NCBI GenBank assembly: GCA_036559665.1
Contig: DATBSS010000108.1
Coordinates: 1 to 8,863, forward strand
Source of the DNA: DASRBA01 sp036559665
GTDB lineage: Bacteria; Myxococcota; Myxococcia; Myxococcales; Myxococcaceae
Direction: 5' to 3'
DNA length: 8,863 nt
The notes beneath the pieces are model-generated. The model saw only the letters and a program-made list of their open reading frames with translations, had not been told where the DNA came from and made no database searches. The translations under genes were made by a program, and so were the position numbers. Of this stretch, positions 1 to 7,584 are shown piece by piece. The first letter of the stretch is position 1. Each line of letters opens with the position of its first letter.

Positions 1-780
1 CAGCTTGGCGAGGTCCGGCTTCTTGAGCCGCTTGGCGTACTCCAACTTGGACCCGGGCAGGTCCACCTTCTTCGGACCGAGGACGTAGAACAGCGCCTCG
101 GTCTGGTCCTTGACGCTCAGCGAGGTGATCTTCAGCGGGTAGATCAGCTCCTCGGAGCGGAACTGGAACCGGGTCGGCGAGACGTCGCCATGGTAGCTCC
201 CGTCCTCGCCACGCTTCATCTGCTTGGGGTCGATCTTCATCACCGTGAAGAACCACTTCTTCGTCACGTAGAAGCCCAGCGTCTCCTCGTCCCCGGCGTA
301 GTTGTACTTGTGCTCCTTCAACCAGCCGTAGAGGTCGTCGGCGCGCTCGGCGGTGACGATCTTGTAGTCGAGCGTGCCCACCACCCCGGCCTCGAGGACG
401 CGCACGGTGGTGGGCCGCGGCGCGCCCTCCGACTTCATCGCCGCACTGGGCGCCAGGGAGCGCTTCATCTTCATCGTGCACGGGCGGGGCTCGAGGATGG
501 TGTACAGCGCCAGGTCCTTGAAGATCTCCCGCGGCGCCTCCTTGAGGGTCGGCCGCGCGGGGGTGGGGATCACCATCCCGAAGTCGTCCGCGTTGCCCTG
601 GAACGCGGGCTGCACCGTGAAGGACTCCGATTTCTGCGCCGGGTCCCAGGTGAGCAGCGCGCGCTGCGAAGGCTGCGTCACGTCCCGGTCCAGCGCCGCG
701 AAGTACGAACAGGCCGCCCGCGCTTCGGCGGCCAGCAGGCCAACCAGGAGCGCGGCGCAGCTCGCGAGCCTCTTCATCAT
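1..780 (-). CDS. DUF2330 family exported protein, 3' end cut by window
   Basis: 260 codons are visible; the reading frame is still open at base 1, so the C-terminus is missing. The N-terminus is a Sec signal peptide: basic start MMKRL, a hydrophobic run to about residue 19, and a likely signal peptidase I cut after A20-R21-A22. The mature part starts with A23-C24. The segment QGNADDFGMVIPTP (61-74) followed by APREIF and a Leu-rich stretch closing on a Pro-Cys matches the DUF2330 pattern (G-x-x-x-DF-x-M-V-x-P-x-P). Further conserved-looking stretches are a GWLK segment near 152-155 and GFYVTKKWFF in 169-178. Family function is unknown; members are envelope or secreted proteins. Two tandem ATGs (780 and 777) lie behind a GAGAGGA ribosome site, so either could be the start. 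It is downstream of the monooxygenase gene on the same strand but separated by 106 bases and may have its own promoter. Family call by memory of the motif. Confidence 0.8.
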   Translation of the reverse strand, partial: MMKRLASCAALLVGLLAAEARAACSYFAALDRDVTQPSQRALLTWDPAQKSESFTVQPAFQGNADDFGMVIPTPARPTLKEAPREIFKDLALYTILEPRPCTMKMKRSLAPSAAMKSEGAPRPTTVRVLEAGVVGTLDYKIVTAERADDLYGWLKEHKYNYAGDEETLGFYVTKKWFFTVMKIDPKQMKRGEDGSYHGDVSPTRFQFRSEELIYPLKITSLSVKDQTEALFYVLGPKKVDLPGSKLEYAKRLKKPDLAKL

Positions 781-811
781 CGTGTCCTCTCGTGGGTGGG
801 GGCTTCGCGCC

Positions 812-829
812 GCATCGTCCACCCGATGC
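812..829. repeat. Inverted repeat overlapping candidate promoter
   Basis: GCATCG and CGATGC form perfect 6-bp arms around a 6-base centre. Flanking CGCC (808-811) and GGCG (834-837) can extend the pairing across a 4-base bulge. It lies between the stop of the monooxygenase gene and the start of the DUF2330 gene and covers the -10 and spacer of the candidate promoter there. It has no T-tract in either direction, so a repressor site is more plausible than an intrinsic terminator. Weak evidence. Confidence 0.35.
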
Positions 830-843
830 ACGCGGCGAATCAA
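814..843 (-). promoter_or_regulatory. Candidate sigma-70-type promoter for DUF2330 gene
   Basis: Read on the minus strand, TTGATT (843-838) is followed after 18 bases by GACGAT (819-814). Matches are 4 of 6 to the -35 and 3 of 6 to the -10, including the important A and final T. Transcription would begin near 807 and give a leader of about 26 bases containing the GAGAGGA ribosome site. A match of this quality can arise by chance. Confidence 0.3.
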
Positions 844-886
844 CCGCCGGGGCCCTGCGTCTGGAAGACCGCCAGGGGGACCGCGC

Positions 887-2407
887 TCACCCCCGACGCG
901 GCGCGAGGCCCCTGTTCTCGAGGTAGCGCTCGAGGTTCGTCACGCTCGCGCCGGGGTCGGCGAGGGCGACATAGCCGTCCGGCCGCAGCAGGTAGAGCGC
1001 GTCTCGCCGCAAGCCGGCGTCCTCCGCTCCCGGTCCCCATTCGAACCGGTGCAGCGGGAGCGAGCGGGCGGAGCATCGATCCGCGAGGGCCGGCGAGGCG
1101 CCGCCGTAGACGTGCACCTGCCAGCCGAGCGAGGCGAGCGGGGCGAAGTTGTCGAGCCCGGCGACCCACGGAAGGCGGTCACCTCCATGGACCGCGCCCG
1201 CGCTCCCCTCGCTGAGCGCGCTCTGGCGGTAGCGAACCCGGATCTGGGAGGCGGTGCGGAACAGGAACCGCCGCACGCGCGGCCGGGAGAACAGCCGCGG
1301 AACCACGCGGGGCGCGATCCCCAGCCGGACCGCGCGCGCGATCCGGCCCTCGCGGGTCGCGAACGAGAAGGCGGCGTCGGTGGTGGCCACCAGGCGCCGG
1401 GCGAAGGCGATCCGCTCGGGCTCGTAGGTGTCCAGCAGCGACTCGTTCGCGGAGCCCCCGAGCACCTCGGCCAGCTTCCACGCCAGGTTCACCGCGTCGC
1501 CGATGCCGGTGTTCATCCCCTGCCCGCCGGCCGGGCTGTGGATGTGGGCCGCGTCGCCGGCGAGGAAGACGCGGCCCCGGCGGAAGCGATCGGTGACGCG
1601 GTGGTGGACGCGGTAGGTGGAGAACCAGTTGACCCGATCTACGGTGAGGCGCAACCGCTGGATCGCGATGGGGCTTATGTCCTCCCAGGTCGGATCGGGC
1701 TGGTCCTCGGACTCGCGCTTGACGGTGCCGATGAGGCGCACGCGGCCTTCACCCTTCATCGGGAAGACGGCCAGGAAGTCGGCATCGTCGAGCGCGATGT
1801 GGAGCTCCTGGTCCGCCGCCGGCCCGCGCATCACCGCGTCGGCGACGTAGAAGGTGCGCTCGTAGGTGCCGCCGTGGAAGGTCGCGCCCAGCCCGTGGCG
1901 GACCGTGGAGCGGGCGCCGTCACACCCGGCGAGGTAGTCGGCCTCGATCTCCTCCTCCTGGCCGTCCTTGCGCCGGATCCGGGCGCGCACCGCCGGGCCG
2001 GTGTCCTGGTACCCGAGCAGCTCGGTGTTCCGCTCTACCTCCACGCCGATCGCGCGCAGGCGGTCGATCAGCAGCCGCTCGTGCAGGTCCTGGGGGAACG
2101 AGAGGATGTACGGGTACGGGCTGAGCCCGCGGCCGATCTCGCCGACCTCGAAGTGGCCCACGCGTTCGCCGCGGGCCCAGAGGTTCAGCGCCTTGAACTG
2201 GAGCCCCTGCTCCACGACGGCGGCCGCGAGCCCAAGCTGCCGGTAGAGCTCCAGGGTGCGCGCCTGCACCGCGACGGCGCGGGAGGTCGTGCCGGCCTCC
2301 GCCGTCTTGTCGATCAGGCGCACGCGGACGCCGCGCCGCGCCAGCCAGTACGCGAGGACGAGGCCGGTCGGCCCGGCGCCGGTGATGAGGACCGCGCTCT
2401 TGCTCAT
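887..2407 (-). CDS. FAD-dependent aromatic monooxygenase (class A, PF01494-like)
   Basis: A 506-residue flavoprotein of the single-component, NAD(P)H-dependent hydroxylase group (MhpA, PCP-monooxygenase and rifampicin-monooxygenase type). These enzymes insert one oxygen atom into aromatic substrates; the substrate here cannot be read from sequence. Visible motifs in order: Rossmann GAGPTG (10-15) for the FAD ADP moiety; GCDGARSTVR (161-170), the DG motif that contacts FAD and NADPH; and AGDAAHIHSPAGGQGMN (283-299), the GD motif binding the flavin ribityl and pyrophosphate. The last 90 or so residues, ending in a LLRPDGYVALA segment (473-483), look like the C-terminal thioredoxin-like domain of the PCP/MhpA subgroup, so the protein appears complete. 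The start at 2407 puts the Rossmann strand at the usual distance from the N-terminus, but it has no clear Shine-Dalgarno sequence. The frame stays open upstream, but that part reads as antisense of the next gene. Divergent from the quinone oxidoreductase-like gene; cytoplasmic. Confidence 0.92.
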   Translation of the reverse strand: MSKSAVLITGAGPTGLVLAYWLARRGVRVRLIDKTAEAGTTSRAVAVQARTLELYRQLGLAAAVVEQGLQFKALNLWARGERVGHFEVGEIGRGLSPYPYILSFPQDLHERLLIDRLRAIGVEVERNTELLGYQDTGPAVRARIRRKDGQEEEIEADYLAGCDGARSTVRHGLGATFHGGTYERTFYVADAVMRGPAADQELHIALDDADFLAVFPMKGEGRVRLIGTVKRESEDQPDPTWEDISPIAIQRLRLTVDRVNWFSTYRVHHRVTDRFRRGRVFLAGDAAHIHSPAGGQGMNTGIGDAVNLAWKLAEVLGGSANESLLDTYEPERIAFARRLVATTDAAFSFATREGRIARAVRLGIAPRVVPRLFSRPRVRRFLFRTASQIRVRYRQSALSEGSAGAVHGGDRLPWVAGLDNFAPLASLGWQVHVYGGASPALADRCSARSLPLHRFEWGPGAEDAGLRRDALYLLRPDGYVALADPGASVTNLERYLENRGLAPRRG

Positions 2408-2510
2408 GAAGGGCAGGAATCCAGATCGCGCCGGGCGGGTCCAGGGTAAACGCCCCAAGGCTGCCCCTCGGCCAGGCGCCCTGATCTTCCGCGGACACGC
2501 CCCGGTGCGC

Positions 2511-2523
2511 ACGGTTGGACCGT
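2511..2523. promoter_or_regulatory. Operator-like palindrome in divergent intergenic region
   Basis: ACGGT-TGG-ACCGT is a perfect 5-bp inverted repeat with a 3-base centre, in the 150-base gap between the divergent monooxygenase and oxidoreductase genes. Its centre is 41 bases before the oxidoreductase ATG. The internal TTGGAC (2515-2520) could serve as a -35, but no convincing -10 follows. It could be bound by a TetR- or MarR-type regulator; no such gene is in the window. Confidence 0.35.
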
Positions 2524-2535
2524 ACCCCTCTGCTC

Positions 2536-2545
2536 GAACGCGTTC
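2536..2545. promoter_or_regulatory. Second palindrome in divergent intergenic region
   Basis: GAACGCGTTC is a perfect 10-bp palindrome ending three bases before the GAGGTG ribosome site of the oxidoreductase gene. Its centre is 23.5 bp from that of the palindrome at 2511-2523. The two differ in sequence, so they are not copies of one site. Short palindromes are common in GC-rich DNA, so this is weak evidence. Confidence 0.25.
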
Positions 2546-2557
2546 CCGAGGTGCCCC

Positions 2558-3523
2558 ATGGAGACCTTCATTCCCGACACGATGACGGCCGCGGCGATCG
2601 ACCGCTACGGAGGCCCGGAGGTCCTCCGGCCCCAGGTGTTGCCCGTCCAGCGGCCCCGTAACCAGGAGGTCCTCATCCGGTTGGAATCCGCCGGGGTCGG
2701 CGTCTGGGACGCGGCGATCCGGTCGGGCGAGCTCCAGCTCGGCGAGGCCAGGTTCCCGCAGGTCATCGGCAACGACGGGGCCGGGACGGTGGTGGCGGTC
2801 GGCAAGGGCGTCGGCCGCGTCCGGGTCGGCGACCGCGTCTACGCCTACGCGTACCGGGGCGGCTTCTACGCCCAGTACGTCACGGTGAGGCAGGACGACG
2901 TGGCGCTCATTCCGCCGAACGTGCCCACCGACGAGGCCGGCGCCCTCGGCGCGGACGGCGTCACCGCGCTGATCGGGCTGGAGGACAAGCTCGAGATCGG
3001 CACCGGCGACGACCTGCTCATCTACGGCGCCAGCGGCGGTATCGGCCACCTCGCCGTCCAGCTCGCCAAGCGCATCGGAGCGCACGTCTTTGGCGTCGCG
3101 TCGGGGGAGGACGGCGTGGCGCTCGTCCGCCGCCTCGGCGCCGACGCCGCCGCCGATGGGCGCCGAGACGACGTGGCGGCCGCGGTGCACGAGTTCGCGC
3201 CGGAGGGGCTGGACGCCGCGCTCGTCCTCACCTCTGGCGAGTCGCTCCAGGCTGCGCTCGGTGGCCTGCGGGCGGGCGGGAAGATCGCCCACCCGAACGG
3301 GGTCGAGCCCGCGCCGGCGGCTCCCGGGCCCGGGATCGAGGTGATCGCCTACGACGGCATCCCCAGCCCGGAGACCTTCGACCGCCTCAACGCCTGGATC
3401 GCCGCGGGCCCCTTCCACGTAGAGCTCGGGCAGACCTACGAGTTGGAGGACGCCGCCCGGGCCCACCAGGAGCTGGACCAGCACCACCTCGGCAAACGGG
3501 CGCTTCGCATCCATGCCCACTGA
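2558..3523 (+). CDS. NADPH:quinone oxidoreductase-like MDR-family protein
   Basis: 321 residues, the usual size for the zeta-crystallin/quinone oxidoreductase branch of the medium-chain dehydrogenase/reductase superfamily. The N-terminal catalytic GroES-like domain runs over about residues 9-125 (DRYGGPEVL at 15-23, IGNDGAGTV at 70-78, VRVGDRVYAY at 88-97). The NADPH-binding Rossmann domain carries YGASGGIGHLAVQLAK (156-171). Cys and His zinc ligands of alcohol dehydrogenases are absent, which favours a zinc-free NADPH-dependent reductase of quinones or enones. The electron acceptor is not predictable. The start at 2558 follows GAGGTG four bases upstream; a second ATG at codon 9 (2582) fits the family N-terminus (MTAAAIDRYGG) and is the alternative. 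The stop codon overlaps the downstream DUF5996 gene by 11 bases, so the two are probably translationally coupled. Divergent from the flavin monooxygenase, which suggests but does not prove shared redox or detoxification use. Confidence 0.9.
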   Translation: METFIPDTMTAAAIDRYGGPEVLRPQVLPVQRPRNQEVLIRLESAGVGVWDAAIRSGELQLGEARFPQVIGNDGAGTVVAVGKGVGRVRVGDRVYAYAYRGGFYAQYVTVRQDDVALIPPNVPTDEAGALGADGVTALIGLEDKLEIGTGDDLLIYGASGGIGHLAVQLAKRIGAHVFGVASGEDGVALVRRLGADAAADGRRDDVAAAVHEFAPEGLDAALVLTSGESLQAALGGLRAGGKIAHPNGVEPAPAAPGPGIEVIAYDGIPSPETFDRLNAWIAAGPFHVELGQTYELEDAARAHQELDQHHLGKRALRIHAH

Positions 3524-4487
3524 ACGCTCGCAGGGCGACGGGCCGGAGGGCTGGCCCATCCTGAACACTCCGGGCTGGCAGGCCAGCGCCCGCACCCTCC
3601 ACCTGTGGACCCAGGTCGCGGGGAAGACGCGGCTCGCCTTGTCCCCCGAGGTGAACCACTGGTGGCACGTCCCGCTCTACGTCACCCCGCGCGGGCTGAC
3701 CACCTCGCCCATCCCGTACGGGCGGCGCGACTTCTCGGTGGACTTCGACCTCCTCGCGCACCGGCTGGAGCTGCGCGACAGCGACGGCGCGGCGGACAGC
3801 TTCGAGCTCCTCCACGCCGGCACGCTCGCGGGGTTCCATGCCCGCTACATGGAGGGGCTCCGGCGCATCGGCGTGTCCGTCCACCTCTACCCGATCGCGT
3901 CCGAGATCGAGGAGGAGATCTCCCTGGACACCGACCGGACCGTCCGGCGCTTTGACCCGGACTGGGGGACGCGGTTCTTCCGGGTGCTCGTCCAGGCGGA
4001 CCGGCTGCTGAAGGCGTTCCGCGGGCCGTTCCTGGGCAAGGCGAGCCCGGTCCACTTCTTCTGGGGGGGCTTCGACCTGGCGGTGACGCGCTTCTCGGGG
4101 AGGCGCGCCCCGCGCCATCCCGGGGGCGTGCCGCACTCTCCAGACCGGGTCCCCATCGAGGCCTACTCGCACGAGGTGAGCAGCGCCGGGTTCTGGCCCG
4201 GCGACCCCAGCTTCCCGGAGGCCGCCTTCTACTCCTACGCCTACCCGCCGCCGCCCGGGTTCGAACGGGCGCCGGTGTTGCCCCGCTCCGCCCGCTACGA
4301 GCCCGCGCTCCACGAGTTCATCCTCCCCTACGAGGCGGTCCGCACCTCCCCGTCTCCGGAGCGCGACGTGATGACCTTCCTCCAGACCACCTACGTCGCG
4401 GCGGCCGAGCTGGGGCACTGGAGGCGCGACGAGCTGGAGCGCACCATGGCCGGCGAAGCGGCGGGGAGCCTGGGCGCGCATCCCTGA
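3513..4487 (+). CDS. DUF5996 family protein
   Basis: 324 residues with the DUF5996 signature: LHLWTQVAGKTRLAL (29-43), then VNHWWHVPLYVTPRGLTTSP (47-66) and IPYG, and later RVLVQADRLLKAFR (157-170) followed by SPVHFFWGGFDLAVTRFSGR (178-197). The His, Trp and Arg residues in these blocks suggest a binding or catalytic pocket, but the family function is unknown. There is no signal peptide or membrane segment, so it should be cytoplasmic. The start ATG lies inside the last codons of the quinone oxidoreductase-like gene (11-base overlap), and no separate strong ribosome site is visible, which points to translation coupled to the upstream gene. The final 25 or so residues are low in conserved character. 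The family assignment comes from remembered motif similarity. Confidence 0.85.
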   Translation: MPTERSQGDGPEGWPILNTPGWQASARTLHLWTQVAGKTRLALSPEVNHWWHVPLYVTPRGLTTSPIPYGRRDFSVDFDLLAHRLELRDSDGAADSFELLHAGTLAGFHARYMEGLRRIGVSVHLYPIASEIEEEISLDTDRTVRRFDPDWGTRFFRVLVQADRLLKAFRGPFLGKASPVHFFWGGFDLAVTRFSGRRAPRHPGGVPHSPDRVPIEAYSHEVSSAGFWPGDPSFPEAAFYSYAYPPPPGFERAPVLPRSARYEPALHEFILPYEAVRTSPSPERDVMTFLQTTYVAAAELGHWRRDELERTMAGEAAGSLGAHP

Positions 4488-4538
4488 CCGTTCCCTGCAT
4501 CGCGGCGTCACAGCGCGGGCCGCGAGACTCGGAGGGCC

Positions 4539-5540
4539 ATGGCCTCCACCCGCCCGCTGGTCCCGCTCTCCCTGGCGTTCCTCCTCGCCGCCGGCTGCCG
4601 CGGCGGTCCCAACCCCATGCCCGACGCCGGCCAGCCGCCGGAGCTGCCCGAAGGCTGGACCGCGCTCCGCCCCCTGCCGCACGGCGTGGGCGAGGCCGCC
4701 GCGGTCGAGCTCGACGGGAAGATCTACGTCGCCGGCGGATTCGACACGCTGGCCACGTTCCAGATCTACGACCTCGCGACCGACACCTGGAGCGACGGTC
4801 CCGCCTTGCCGAACGGCACGGACAACGCCGGGGCGGTGGCCGTGGGCGGCAAGGTGTACGTCTTCGGCGGCGAGGCCTCGCCCGCGGTGCAGGTCTACGA
4901 CGTCGCCGCGGGGAGCTGGAGCGCCGGCCCCGTGTTGCCGGGCCCTCGCTTCTCGTCGGTGGTGGAGCTGGTGGACGGCAAGGTGCACCTGGCCGGCGGC
5001 TGGAGCTTCGACCGGTCCAACAACGTCTCGATCTCCAGCCACGACGTGTTCGACCCCGCCATTCCCGGTTACGTGGCCGGCGGCGCGGCCCCGGCGCTCA
5101 CCGCCCGCAACCACGCGTGCTCCGGCGTCATCGGCGGGAAGCTCTACGTCACCGGCGGGCGGGCGCCGGGCCACGAGGGCGCCGACGCGGACAACGTCAC
5201 GGCGACCGAGGCCTACGACCCGCCGACCGGCGCCTGGACCCCACTCGCTCCGCTCCCCACACCTCGCAGCGGCGGCGCGAGCGCCGTCCTCGGCGGAAAG
5301 CTCTACGTGCTGGGCGGCGGCCTCCCCTTCAACACCACCCACGCCACCGTCGAGCGCTACGACCCGGCGGCCGACCGGTGGGAGGCGCTGGGCGACATGC
5401 CGTCCGCGCGCACCGGCCTACGCGCCGTGGCGGCGGGCGGGAGCCTGTACGTGCTCGGCGGGTTCGCCGGGTCGGGTGGCGTGCGCTCCGGCAACCGCGG
5501 CGTGACCGAGGTCTACCGGTACACCCCGCCGGCGCCCTGA
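4539..5540 (+). CDS. Kelch-repeat lipoprotein, six blades
   Basis: 333 residues. A lipoprotein signal peptide ends in the lipobox LAAG-C20, followed by a short Pro/Asp/Gly-rich stalk (about 21-38). The rest is kelch repeats: the Gly-Gly doublets after GK-x-YV strands fall at residues 66, 110, 153, 206, 259 and 307, with conserved Tyr-Asp and Trp residues 13-30 positions later (for example YDLATDTW at 77-84 and YDPPTGAW at 226-233). Six repeats make a six-bladed propeller; the N-terminal GWTALRPLP segment (39-47) probably supplies the strand that closes the ring. No enzyme signature is visible, so it is likely a surface-exposed binding or scaffold protein. GGAGG lies three bases before ATG. 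It is 51 bases after the DUF5996 gene and may be read through from it. Downstream, 18 bases separate its stop from that of the convergent response regulator, with no clear terminator. Confidence 0.9.
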   Translation: MASTRPLVPLSLAFLLAAGCRGGPNPMPDAGQPPELPEGWTALRPLPHGVGEAAAVELDGKIYVAGGFDTLATFQIYDLATDTWSDGPALPNGTDNAGAVAVGGKVYVFGGEASPAVQVYDVAAGSWSAGPVLPGPRFSSVVELVDGKVHLAGGWSFDRSNNVSISSHDVFDPAIPGYVAGGAAPALTARNHACSGVIGGKLYVTGGRAPGHEGADADNVTATEAYDPPTGAWTPLAPLPTPRSGGASAVLGGKLYVLGGGLPFNTTHATVERYDPAADRWEALGDMPSARTGLRAVAAGGSLYVLGGFAGSGGVRSGNRGVTEVYRYTPPAP

Positions 5541-5558
5541 CCGCCGCGCGCGCGACGC

Positions 5559-6902
<1,344 letters not shown>

Positions 6903-6916
6903 GGGACCTCGGATGC

Positions 6917-7420
6917 TCAGGGGCTATGGCACTGGAACTGGCAGCCGTTGTTGATGCACGACCACAGCCCGTAGCACATCAAGTGTGGGAGCGCTTGCGC
7001 GTCGCACTGCGGCGGGGTTTCGCAGAAGGCGATGACCGGGACCTCCAGGGACTGCCATCCGCCCTCCGGGCCGTGGACGACGTCCAGCGTCTTGCCGTCG
7101 TAGCGGTAGTCGCAGGAGTCGAGCACCGTCCCCGTTCCGTCGACGAAGTCCAGGTGCCCTTCCCCGGAGGAGCCGCTCTTCTTGTAGAAGCCGTCGATGA
7201 CGGCGGAGGAGCCCAGCTCGACGCGGGCGGTCCCGTCGGTCATCAGGACCAGGCGGGTGATGGACCCCTCCGAGACCTTGTCCCCTCCGGAGACCTCGAA
7301 GGTCCCGATGGGATCGCCAGGCTCGAGGGCCTGCGACCGGCTGGCGAGCGGGTCTCCACCGCACGCGAAGGAGAATGAGGCGAACGCGACGACGACAACG
7401 GCGAATTGAATCTGTTTCAT
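6917..7420 (-). CDS. Small Cys-rich putative lipoprotein, first gene of regulator operon
   Basis: 167 residues, family not recognised. The N-terminus (MKQIQFAVVVVAFASFSFAC) is a signal peptide ending at C20; SFAC deviates from the classic lipobox because Phe is at -2, but Ser and Ala at -3 and -1 and the following GGD fit a lipid-anchored protein. Residues 36-130 are predicted by eye as alternating beta strands (GTFEVSGG, ITRLVLMTDGTARVEL, GHLDFVDGTG, CDYRYDGKTLDVV), resembling a small lipocalin-like barrel. The C-terminal 35 residues hold six cysteines (133, 139, 149, 155, 160, 164), with another at 103, suggesting disulfides in the periplasm or at the surface. The start at 7420 was chosen because GGGGGAG lies just upstream and the signal peptide begins there; the open frame to 7627 runs through the regulatory region. 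It precedes the sigma-54 regulator by 14 bases, so it could report on or tune the same pathway. That role is inference. Confidence 0.8.
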   Translation of the reverse strand: MKQIQFAVVVVAFASFSFACGGDPLASRSQALEPGDPIGTFEVSGGDKVSEGSITRLVLMTDGTARVELGSSAVIDGFYKKSGSSGEGHLDFVDGTGTVLDSCDYRYDGKTLDVVHGPEGGWQSLEVPVIAFCETPPQCDAQALPHLMCYGLWSCINNGCQFQCHSP

Positions 7421-7460
7421 GGGCTCCCCCTTTTGTGTTTTTGAAACGGGTGGAGCCGAT

Positions 7461-7476
7461 TGCAACGAGCGTACCT
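7461..7476 (-). promoter_or_regulatory. Sigma-54 (-24/-12) promoter for lipoprotein-regulator operon
   Basis: On the minus strand the sequence is AGGTACG-CTCG-TTGCA, compared with the RpoN consensus TGGCACG-N4-TTGCW: 10 of 12 specified bases match. The invariant GG (7475-7474) and GC (7463-7462) are exactly 12 bases apart. The transcription start would be near 7450, giving a 30-base A-rich leader that includes the GGGGGAG ribosome site and ends at the lipoprotein ATG (7420). It sits directly before an operon that encodes a sigma-54 activator, and paired palindromes lie at the distance expected for enhancers. Not experimentally shown. Confidence 0.72.
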
Positions 7477-7505
7477 CCGCCGGCCGGAATGAATGCGCTG
7501 GTTTT

Positions 7506-7530
7506 GCGGCCCCGAGAGCACGGGGCCCGC
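7506..7530. repeat. GC-rich hairpin between promoter and upstream palindromes
   Basis: GCGG-CCCCG (7506-7514) pairs with CGGGGCCCGC (7521-7530), a 9-bp stem with one bulged base and a 6-base loop. On the minus strand it is followed by AAAAC, not a T-tract, and it lies upstream of the predicted start site, so it is not a terminator for that operon. It ends at the edge of the first CCGGA palindrome and could be a binding site or a cruciform. Low confidence in any function. Confidence 0.35.
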
Positions 7531-7542
7531 CGGAAATCCGGC
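7529..7542. promoter_or_regulatory. Enhancer-like palindrome, copy 1
   Basis: GCCGGA-AA-TCCGGC is a perfect 6-bp inverted repeat. Its 12-base core (7530-7541) recurs with one base changed at 7561-7572. The centre is about 86 bases upstream of the predicted sigma-54 start site, inside the usual range for NtrC-type activator sites. The likely ligand is the Fis-type domain of the regulator encoded in this operon (inference). Confidence 0.55.
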
Positions 7543-7559
7543 ATCCCCGCCGTCGGGTT

Positions 7560-7573
7560 TCCGGACATCCGGA
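7560..7573. promoter_or_regulatory. Enhancer-like palindrome, copy 2
   Basis: TCCGGA-CA-TCCGGA is a perfect 6-bp inverted repeat whose core CCGGA-CA-TCCGG matches copy 1 at 11 of 12 bases. Its centre is 31 bp from that of copy 1, close to three helical turns, placing both on one face of the DNA, and about 117 bases upstream of the predicted sigma-54 start. It is also 88 bases before the ATG of the divergent deacetylase gene, so it could serve both directions. Confidence 0.55.
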
Positions 7574-7584
7574 CAGGGCCTCGC

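Noticed and set aside
374..2449. Very long open frame on the plus strand opposite the flavin monooxygenase gene
   Set aside because: It is antisense to a gene with unmistakable flavoprotein motifs, its translation is Arg/Ala/Gly-rich without recognisable domains, and long antisense frames are normal in DNA with this GC content.
2408..3595. N-terminal extension of about 396 codons to the monooxygenase frame
   Set aside because: The extension is antisense to the quinone oxidoreductase-like gene and has no domain signature; the FAD-binding Rossmann motif belongs near the true N-terminus, which fits the ATG at 2407.
4413..4427. GGGCACT-GGAG-GCGC, a sigma-54-like sequence before the kelch gene
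   Set aside because: GG and GC spacing is right but the TT of the -12 element is missing, it lies inside the DUF5996 coding region, and no paired upstream sites are seen; chance is the better explanation.
3387..5342. Long minus-strand open frame opposite the DUF5996 and kelch genes
   Set aside because: Both plus-strand genes have family motifs and ribosome sites or coupling; the antisense product is a low-complexity Arg/Gly/Ala/Val string.
5545..5554. Alternating CG run between the convergent kelch and regulator genes
   Set aside because: Five CG dinucleotides could adopt Z-DNA, but such runs are frequent in this composition and no stem with a T-tract marks a terminator.
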